NCBI RefSeq assembly: GCF_030270585.1
Contig: NZ_BSYI01000031.1
Span: forward strand, 1 to 58,913
Length of the DNA stretch: 58,913 bases
DNA from: Paralimibaculum aggregatum
Lineage (GTDB): Bacteria > Pseudomonadota > Alphaproteobacteria > Rhodobacterales > Rhodobacteraceae
Direction of reading: 5' to 3'
How positions within the stretch are numbered: the stretch's first letter is position 1; each line of letters starts with the position of its first letter. Positions 1-5,998 of this stretch are shown piece by piece. Both the position numbers and the translations under genes were made by a program. The notes under the pieces were generated by a model. The model was given only the letters and a program-made list of their open reading frames with translations, did not search any database and was not told the origin of the DNA.

Positions 1-104
1 CCGCCCGGCTCCGCCGCCGGCCAGAACACCGCCAGCGCGAGCGCCCCGTGGAGCCCCGCGGCGACCAGCGCGCCGAAGCCGATATGGCGGGCGCCGAGCT
101 CCAT
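1..104 (-). CDS. TonB-family energy transducer, N-terminal fragment
   Basis: Only the first 34 or so codons lie in the window; the gene continues past base 1. The start (MELGARHIGFGALVAAG) overlaps the ExbD stop as ATGA, so it is the last visible gene of the ExbB-ExbD-ExbD operon. What is visible is one hydrophobic segment, roughly residues 8-28, flanked by a polar start and a Pro/Glu stretch. That is the layout of a TonB membrane anchor before its proline-rich periplasmic region. The identity rests mainly on operon position, since the C-terminal domain is not visible. Family knowledge: TonB carries proton-motive energy from ExbBD to outer-membrane receptors. Confidence 0.65.
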   Translation of the reverse strand, partial: MELGARHIGFGALVAAGLHGALALAVFWPAAEPG

Positions 105-544
105 CAGCGCGCGCCCCCGGCCGGCAGGGTCAGGAGCCCGATCCGCGTCGCTCCGGCGGCGCGCAGCTCGGCCATCAGCGCCACCACCGCGGCCGCGTCG
201 GCCCGGCGGTCGGCCCTGATCCGGAGCGGCGCCGCCGCCTCCGCCGCCGCGCGCCCGGCGATCTCGGCGATCAGCGCGGGCCGGGTCAGCCGCCGCCCGT
301 CGAGCGCGAGCTGCCCCTCGGCGCCGACCAGCAGGGTGCGCTCGCCGCCGGGACGCGCCGCCGCCGCCGAGCGCGGCGCCTCGACCTCGAAGGGATCGCC
401 GGGCGCGAGCCGCCCGGCCACCATGAAGAACACCAGCAGCAGGAAGACGATGTTGATCAGCGGCAGCACCGCCTCGTCGGAGGCCGCCGCCCGCCGGTCG
501 CGCCGCGCCCGGCGCGCCGGCCGCCCTGCCGCCCGGCCCCTCAT
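104..544 (-). CDS. ExbD/TolR-family protein with Asp-to-Asn change in the membrane helix
   Basis: 146 residues: a basic N-terminus (about 1-22), one membrane helix (about 25-45, containing VLPLINIVFLLLVFFM), then a periplasmic domain. This is the ExbD layout and size. ExbD and TolR normally have an essential Asp in the motif PLIDVVF, which carries protons with the ExbB channel; here that position, residue 31, is Asn. The gene immediately upstream encodes a second ExbD that keeps the Asp. The two overlap by 4 bases, and the TonB start overlaps this stop, so they are translationally coupled. I infer a subunit that assembles with the Asp-bearing paralogue. Family assignment is secure; the exact substrate system is unknown. 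Confidence 0.88.
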   Translation of the reverse strand: MRGRAAGRPARRARRDRRAAASDEAVLPLINIVFLLLVFFMVAGRLAPGDPFEVEAPRSAAAARPGGERTLLVGAEGQLALDGRRLTRPALIAEIAGRAAAEAAAPLRIRADRRADAAAVVALMAELRAAGATRIGLLTLPAGGAR

Positions 545-981
545 CGCGCGCCGCCCGCCGGGGCCAGCGCGAGATCGCGCACCCCGGCCGCGCGCAGCAG
601 GTCGACCGCCGCCACCAGCCGCTGCATCTCGGCCCCCGGCAGCGCGCGCAGCAGCACCCGCTGCTCCGGCACCGCCGCGAGCCGCTCGGCGAGCCGCCGC
701 CGCAGCGCCGCGCCGCTCACCGGCGCCCCGGCCAGCCGCAGCCCGGCGGGCGCCACCTCGACCAGCATCGCCCCCGCCATCGCCGGGGCCGGCGCCCCCG
801 CCATCGCCGGGGCCGCCGCCAGCGGCAGGCTGCGCCAGTCCTCGAAGCTCGAGGCCAGCATGAAGAAGACCAGCAGGATGAACACCACGTCGATCAGCGG
901 CGTCAGCCCGATCCGCAGGCGCCGGCGCAGGCGGCGCCGGGGCCGAGCGGGCTGCGCCGCGTCACTCCCCCGCCGCGGCAT
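541..981 (-). CDS. exbD: ExbD/TolR-family proton-channel subunit
   Basis: 146 residues from the ATG at 981 (MPRRGSDA). A longer upstream frame exists, but this start gives the usual ExbD size and places the Arg-rich cytoplasmic tail directly before the single membrane helix (about 25-45, motif PLIDVVFILLVFFM, Asp31). That Asp is the conserved protonatable residue of the family. The periplasmic part contains a short Ala/Met/Pro-rich duplication (AMAGAPAPAMAGA) right after the helix. The gene begins inside the 3-prime end of exbB (20-bp overlap) and overlaps the second exbD by 4 bp. Role: stator and proton-conducting partner of ExbB for TonB-dependent outer-membrane transport. Confidence 0.9.
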   Translation of the reverse strand: MPRRGSDAAQPARPRRRLRRRLRIGLTPLIDVVFILLVFFMLASSFEDWRSLPLAAAPAMAGAPAPAMAGAMLVEVAPAGLRLAGAPVSGAALRRRLAERLAAVPEQRVLLRALPGAEMQRLVAAVDLLRAAGVRDLALAPAGGAR

Positions 982-1696
982 GTAGGCTCGGCCCGGCGGG
1001 CGCGTCCTGGCCCGGTCCGGCGCTGCGCTCGGCGGGGAAATCGGTGGCGAAGAGCCCGGCCAGCGCGTTGTCCACCGCATGCTCGGCGCGCTCGATGCGC
1101 CGCTCGAACCAGTTCACCGCGGCGACCACCGGCATCGCCACCGCGAGCCCCGCCGCGGTGGTCAGCAGCGCCTCCCAGATGCCGCCTGAGAGCAGGCCGG
1201 GATCGACCCGGGAGCCCGCCGCCTCGAGCTCGGCGAAGGCCGCGATCATGCCGAGCACCGTGCCGAACAGCCCGAGCAGCGGCGCCAGCCCGGCGATCAC
1301 CTCGAGCGGGCGCATCCAGCCGCGCAGCAGCTCGAAACGGTCGTCGGCGACGCGGTAGCACTCCTCGCGGATCTTGCCGTCGGGCACGCCGCGGGCCTGC
1401 GCCTCGATGGCCAGCGCCAGCGCCTCCGCCGCCGGGCCGCGGCGCCCGCGCACCAGCGCATAGGCCTCGCGCACCGCGCCGGCGCGATAGAGCTCGAGCG
1501 CCCGGCGCGGGGTCTGCCGGTCACCGAGCCCGGCCCGCGACAGCTGCACCAGCTTGGCCAGCACGATGGCGGTGGCGAAGACCGACATCGCCGCCAGCAC
1601 CGCGCCGACCGGGCCGGCGCCGAGCGCCCGCTCGCCGAGCGCGGCGGCCGCCGCCGCGAGCGCGTCTCCCGCCATCGCGATCTCCTCCGTGGCCAT
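962..1696 (-). CDS. exbB: MotA/TolQ/ExbB proton channel protein
   Basis: 244 residues. There is an N-terminal membrane helix (about 28-50), a cytoplasmic region, then two further helices around residues 130-160 (AGLAPLLGLFGTVLGMIAAF) and 170-195. The middle segment carries the GLFGTVLGM signature of TolQ/ExbB channels. Family knowledge: an ExbB oligomer surrounds ExbD helices and converts proton flow into TonB motion. It sits 7 bp after the upstream secreted-protein gene and overlaps exbD, so the order secreted protein-ExbB-ExbD-ExbD-TonB is one operon. No TonB-dependent receptor is visible in the window, so the nutrient served cannot be read here. Confidence 0.92.
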   Translation of the reverse strand: MATEEIAMAGDALAAAAAALGERALGAGPVGAVLAAMSVFATAIVLAKLVQLSRAGLGDRQTPRRALELYRAGAVREAYALVRGRRGPAAEALALAIEAQARGVPDGKIREECYRVADDRFELLRGWMRPLEVIAGLAPLLGLFGTVLGMIAAFAELEAAGSRVDPGLLSGGIWEALLTTAAGLAVAMPVVAAVNWFERRIERAEHAVDNALAGLFATDFPAERSAGPGQDAPAGPSLHAAAGE

Positions 1697-1703
1697 GCCC
1701 GGT

Positions 1704-2195
1704 TCAGTCGAGGAATTCGGCCGAAGCGCGCGAGCGGGTGCGGATCATGCCGGCGCAGTCGTCGCGCGCGCCGGCGCCGGTGTCGCAGGAGACCACGCCG
1801 TTCACCAGGATGCGGCCGATGGCGTCGCAGGCCAGCCCGTCGATGCCGAAGACCTTGACGCGCATCTTCGCCGCCGCCACCGGGCCGAGCTCGACCGCGA
1901 GGCGCCGCACGATGATGCCCTCGGCGTCGAACAGCACGAGGTCGAGCGCCAGGCTCTCGAAGCGCGCATCGGTGCCGTTCTCCATCACCATGTAGGCCTG
2001 GCAGGCGGCCCCCGAGGGCTCGAGCCGGTTCAGCTCGATGCTCAGCGCCGGCGCGTCGGCGGCGCCGGGGGCCGGGACCGCGGCGACCAGCGCGGCGGGC
2101 AGGGCGATCGGCAGGGCGGCGGGCAGAACGGCGGGCAGGCCGAAGGGGACGGCGAGCGCGAGCGCCCGGCAGGCTGCGGCAATGGAACGGGTCAT
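1704..2195 (-). CDS. Secreted protein heading the ExbB-ExbD-TonB operon
   Basis: 163 residues from the ATG at 2195 (MTRSIAAA). The frame is open further upstream through reverse-read acidic repeats, but that part has no coding character. Residues 1-45 are long, Ala/Leu/Pro-rich and hydrophobic, fitting a signal peptide. The mature part has four Cys residues (in GAACQAY, GLACDAI, VVSCDTG and DDCAGM), suggesting two disulfides in the periplasm. It lies 7 bp upstream of exbB. I believe similar small secreted proteins head ExbB-ExbD-TonB operons elsewhere in Rhodobacterales, but I cannot name the family. Function unknown; a periplasmic accessory role is inferred from location only. Confidence 0.75.
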   Translation of the reverse strand: MTRSIAAACRALALAVPFGLPAVLPAALPIALPAALVAAVPAPGAADAPALSIELNRLEPSGAACQAYMVMENGTDARFESLALDLVLFDAEGIIVRRLAVELGPVAAAKMRVKVFGIDGLACDAIGRILVNGVVSCDTGAGARDDCAGMIRTRSRASAEFLD

Positions 2196-2291
2196 GACAT
2201 CCTCGACAGGCTGCGGCTTCGGCGCCTTTTCGCGCGGATCGCCGGCCGCGGCAAGCCGGGGGACGACGGCACCTGACCCGATGGCGACGCC

Positions 2292-2387
2292 GCCGCGCAT
2301 CTGTCCCCGCGCGGCGCCGCGCATCTGTCCCCGCGGGGCGCCGCGCATCAGTCTCCGCGGCGCGCCGCGTCTCTGTCTCCGCGGGGC
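2292..2387. repeat. Four tandem copies of a 24-bp palindrome-containing unit
   Basis: Four imperfect head-to-tail 24-bp copies start at 2292, 2316, 2340 and 2364. Each begins GCCGCG, has a TCTGTC or CAGTCT core, and ends in a CCCCGCGGGGC-like palindrome. They fill the gap between the stop of the 1184-residue gene and the start of the secreted-protein gene, both on the minus strand. Possible roles are a transcript-processing or termination structure separating the giant-gene unit from the ExbB operon, or a slippage-prone minisatellite. No T-run follows on the minus strand. Confidence 0.8.
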
Positions 2388-2424
2388 GGCGGCGCGGTTC
2401 GGGCGGCTGCGGCGGCGGCGTGGC

Positions 2425-5400
2425 TCAGTCCTTGTGCCGGGACTCGGGGTCGGGCTGCTCCTCGGGCTCGCGGAGGGCGAGCTCGGCAACCTCCTCGTCT
2501 TCGTCTTCGTCTTCGTCTTCGTCCTCGTCCTCGTCCAGGTCTTCGTCCTCGTCTTCGTCCGGGTCCTCGTCCTCGTCCCAGTCCTCGTCCTGGTCTTCGT
2601 CTCCGTCCCAGTCTTCGTCCCCGTCCTCGTCCCAGTCTTCGTCCTCGTCCTCGTCTTCGTCCCAGTCCTCGTCCTCGTCGTCGTCGACGGGGGCGGGGGC
2701 CAGCGCCGCCTGGTGCGCCTCGACATCGTAGCCCGCCTCGGCCGACATCATGCCGGCGAGCGCGATCAGGCTGTCGGTGATCGCCTGCATCCCGGCATGC
2801 GCGCTGCCGTCCCCGGCGACCGGCCGGTAGCCCTGCAGCGCCGTCTGCGCCGCCTTCGCCGCCTTTGCCGCGCCCGCGACGAAGGCGCCGTATGCCGGCG
2901 TCGCCGGCGGCTCGCCGAGCGCGTTCAGCGGAAACTTCGCATCGCGCAGCGCGGCATAGCCCCCGGCCGCGTCGGTATAGTCCTTCAGCCCGGCCAGCGC
3001 CGCATCGACCGCCGGCGAGCGGCCCGAGGCCTCGCCGAGCGGCGGATCGGTGCGGGTCATCGCCGCCGCCTTGAAGCGCACCCAGCTCTCGAGCGTCAGC
3101 ACCGGCACGCCGGGATGCCAGTCGGCCGGGATCGGCACCCGGCGCATCACCACCGGGTCGTCGCTGTAGAGCGTCTCGAAATAGCTCACCACGCGGGGGC
3201 AGACATCCTTCTGGTCGGCCAGCACCTCCGGGGTCAGCCCGCAGTTGCGCCCGACCTCCATGGCGATCGGGTCCTTGTCGATCACCACCCCGTAGGCGAT
3301 CACGCATTTCGACAGCGTCGAGTTCCAGCGCATCGCGCTGCGCGCCTTCTTGCGGTTGTTGGGGTGGGCGAGGGCGTCCTTGTAGGTCCGCCAGCCGGCG
3401 ATGATCTCGCCTTCCTTGTGCATCTGGTAGCCGAACTTCTTCAGCGCCCGCAGCAGGTCGTTGGCGATCTCGATGCCGTGCCCGGCCGCGCCCACCGGCG
3501 CGCCGACGCCGCTGGCATCGGCGAGCTTCAGCGCATCGGCGGTCAGCGCCACCGCGTCGAGCAGCACGTCGACGGTCTTCTCGCTGACCTGCACCGCGGC
3601 GAGGCGCAGGCGGTTCTTGATCGCCGGGCCATAGACCGAGTCGTTGCCCCAGGTCAGCACCATGTTCTTGCGCCAGGTGTTGAGCTGCGCCGACTTGCGC
3701 ACGAGGATCGCGATGTCGCAGGCCAGCTTGGTCGCCGAGGCCACGCCGCCGGCCACCGGCAGCGCCGCGGCGATCACGCCGGCGCCCCCGGTGGCGAGGC
3801 CGGTGAACGCCTTCCAGGCCATGTTGCAGCGCTGGGCCTGCTTGATCAGCTTCTCGATCGCGGCCATCGCCGCCCGGGCGCGCTCCTCGTCGGCGAGATC
3901 GGTGGCGGAGGGGGTGGCCTCCTCGATCAGCCTGCGCATCGCCTCGGCCTCGCCCTCGGCCTCGGCATTGACCTCCGCCGCCACCCTGGCACGGAAATCC
4001 GGATCGGTGCGGAGCTTCTCCCGGAAGCCCTTCACCTCGGCCGCGGCCTGCTCCGCCTCGGCCTTCCGATGCGCCTCCATCAGCGCCTTCATGCGCCGGT
4101 CGACGGCGGTCTCGTCGGCGCGGTCGATGAAGCCGTCGAAGGCGGCGCGCAGGGCATCGGCATCCTTCGCCATGGCGGCGAGCGCGGCGCCCTGGCCCTC
4201 CTTGCGCAGCTGCTTCGCATAGGCGTCCTCGGTGAAGGCGTTGCGGTCCTCGGCCTGGCGATCCGTCTCGCCCTCCTGGAACTGGTCGATATCCTTGCGC
4301 ACCACGTCGCCGAGCGGCTCCTGGCTCGCCGCCGCGCCGATCTGGACGATGTCGACGATGCTCTTGCCCGCGATGCCGGCGAGGAACCAGCCGAGATCGG
4401 CCTTGGTGAGGCTCGGGTCCTTGCCCGCCTCGATCCTCGTGATGATGGCGCCGGCCAGCTTGCCGGCATCGGCGCCGCGGCGGATCGCGGCCCCGAAGGC
4501 GGCGCCGACCAGCGCGAACTGGCCCTCGGTGCCGGTGTCGCGCTCGGTCACCTTGTCGCCCTTGCGGTCGTAGACCTGCTTGCCGGTTTCGTCCTTCTTG
4601 TCGACATTGCCGGGCGGCGTGTCGCAGGCCGCGATCGCCTGCTCGATCACGTCGCCGAGGCAGCCGGCCACCTTCTGCAGCGCCGCCTCGCGCTCGGCCC
4701 GGCTCTTGTTGGGCATCATCGCCTCGGCCAGGTGCAGCCCGGCCCGGGTGCCCTTGAGCCCGCCCGTCACCGCGCGGGTGACGATGTTCTGCATCTTCTT
4801 GTGGTCCTGCGTCTTCGCGGTATCGCTGTCGCGCACGGCAAACTCGGCAAAGCCGAGCGCGAGGCCCGACGCCGCCAGCGCCTCGATCTGCCCCAGCGCC
4901 CTCTCGGCAAAGGCGAAGACGTTCCGGTCCTTGCCCTTCTTCGACGCCATGTCGATCGTGGCATCGACCATCTCGAGGCCGCCGTTCAGCGCCAGCACCC
5001 CGAGGCTGATCGCCGCCCGGTCGCGCAGGTTCTCGCGCCCGGCTTCGTAGAAGTCGTCGATCCGGTCCTTGACCGAGGCCGCCTCGATCTTGTCGAGCTG
5101 GCCGTCGATGCCGTCGATCCTGCCCTGGAGCTGCGCGACCTTCGCGGTATCGCCGGCCTTCTTCGCCTCGCCGAGCTGTGCGGTCAGGTCCTTGCGCTCG
5201 TCCTTCAACTCGCCCGCCTTGAGGTCGAGCTGCTTGTTCTTCTTCCAGTCGTCGGCGTCGATGAAGCCGCCATCGGCGAAGCCCTCGACATTCACCGCAA
5301 AAGTCGCCGCGGCGCCGCAGAGCGAGATGCCGGCCTGCGCGATGCGCAGCGCCTGCTTGACGTTCTGGTGCCGCGAGGCGGTCTCGGAGAAGTCCTCGAG

Positions 5401-5979
5401 CTTCTTCCGGTAGAGCTCGCAGGCGCCGTTCCAGACCTGCACCTCCTGGCTGTATTCGTCGGCCACCGCGTTGGAGGGGATCAGCCCGGCCTGCACCAGC
5501 GGCGTCCAGAGCTCGCGCGTGATGTCGCGGGCATCGAAGAGCGGCACCTCGGCCGGCTCGCCCTCCCGCGCATCGGGGTTCGGCATGGTCTGGGCGGCGA
5601 GCTCCTCCTGGATCTGCACCAGCCGCCGGTGGAACCGCTGCACCGCGCGGGCGGCATCCTCGTCCACCTCCATGCGGCCGGTCATCTCGTCGGTGTCGAG
5701 CTCGTCGCCGCGGTCGCCGGACATCCAGTCCACCGTCCTGTCGCGGGCGCCGAACAGGGTGGAGAGGCTGCGCTTGCCCTTGAAGACGATCTGCAGCCGC
5801 TCGTTGGCGGCCACCATCTCGTCGCGCAGCGCGTCGATCCTGGCGCTCATCTTCTCGAGCGCCTCGGTCTTGCGCGCCGCGGCTTCCGAGGCGGCGATCA
5901 GGCTGTCGGCCGAGCCGGGCGCGCCGCCGTCGCCGAGCACCTCGCCGAGCCATTTCTTCTGTTTCGCGGTGAAACCCAT
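2425..5979 (-). CDS. Giant protein of unknown function with Trp-punctuated acidic tail
   Basis: 1184 residues, start MGFTAKQKKWLG, 19 bp after the 992-residue gene. I recognise no family. Most of the chain looks helical and charged, with Ala-rich helices. Around residues 720-765 is a Gly/Ala-rich hydrophobic stretch (GLATGGAGVIAAALPVAGG) that could insert in or contact a membrane. There is no signal peptide. From about residue 1097 to 1163 the chain is almost only Asp and Glu with a regular DWDED pattern (four Trp), followed by a short mixed C-terminus. The tail is encoded by GTCCTCGTCTTC-like repeats, a slippage-prone run. Other frames are also open across the gene because of base composition; amino-acid make-up and context favour this one. 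A structural, membrane-associated or effector role is possible but unproven. Confidence 0.8.
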   Translation of the reverse strand: MGFTAKQKKWLGEVLGDGGAPGSADSLIAASEAAARKTEALEKMSARIDALRDEMVAANERLQIVFKGKRSLSTLFGARDRTVDWMSGDRGDELDTDEMTGRMEVDEDAARAVQRFHRRLVQIQEELAAQTMPNPDAREGEPAEVPLFDARDITRELWTPLVQAGLIPSNAVADEYSQEVQVWNGACELYRKKLEDFSETASRHQNVKQALRIAQAGISLCGAAATFAVNVEGFADGGFIDADDWKKNKQLDLKAGELKDERKDLTAQLGEAKKAGDTAKVAQLQGRIDGIDGQLDKIEAASVKDRIDDFYEAGRENLRDRAAISLGVLALNGGLEMVDATIDMASKKGKDRNVFAFAERALGQIEALAASGLALGFAEFAVRDSDTAKTQDHKKMQNIVTRAVTGGLKGTRAGLHLAEAMMPNKSRAEREAALQKVAGCLGDVIEQAIAACDTPPGNVDKKDETGKQVYDRKGDKVTERDTGTEGQFALVGAAFGAAIRRGADAGKLAGAIITRIEAGKDPSLTKADLGWFLAGIAGKSIVDIVQIGAAASQEPLGDVVRKDIDQFQEGETDRQAEDRNAFTEDAYAKQLRKEGQGAALAAMAKDADALRAAFDGFIDRADETAVDRRMKALMEAHRKAEAEQAAAEVKGFREKLRTDPDFRARVAAEVNAEAEGEAEAMRRLIEEATPSATDLADEERARAAMAAIEKLIKQAQRCNMAWKAFTGLATGGAGVIAAALPVAGGVASATKLACDIAILVRKSAQLNTWRKNMVLTWGNDSVYGPAIKNRLRLAAVQVSEKTVDVLLDAVALTADALKLADASGVGAPVGAAGHGIEIANDLLRALKKFGYQMHKEGEIIAGWRTYKDALAHPNNRKKARSAMRWNSTLSKCVIAYGVVIDKDPIAMEVGRNCGLTPEVLADQKDVCPRVVSYFETLYSDDPVVMRRVPIPADWHPGVPVLTLESWVRFKAAAMTRTDPPLGEASGRSPAVDAALAGLKDYTDAAGGYAALRDAKFPLNALGEPPATPAYGAFVAGAAKAAKAAQTALQGYRPVAGDGSAHAGMQAITDSLIALAGMMSAEAGYDVEAHQAALAPAPVDDDEDEDWDEDEDEDEDWDEDGDEDWDGDEDQDEDWDEDEDPDEDEDEDLDEDEDEDEDEDEDEEVAELALREPEEQPDPESRHKD

Positions 5980-5998
5980 GGCGGTTCTCCCTGACGGT

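Noticed and set aside
1704-2726. A 340-codon version of the secreted protein beginning inside the acidic-tail DNA
   Set aside because: The added part is Arg/Thr-rich frame noise; the signal peptide begins at 2195.
2038-5994. A 1318-codon plus-strand frame antisense to the 1184-residue gene
   Set aside because: Its residues are low-complexity His/Arg/Leu/Gly/Ala text typical of antisense G+C-rich DNA, with Val-rich runs where it reads the acidic repeats. The minus-strand frame has the better composition and spacing to its neighbour.
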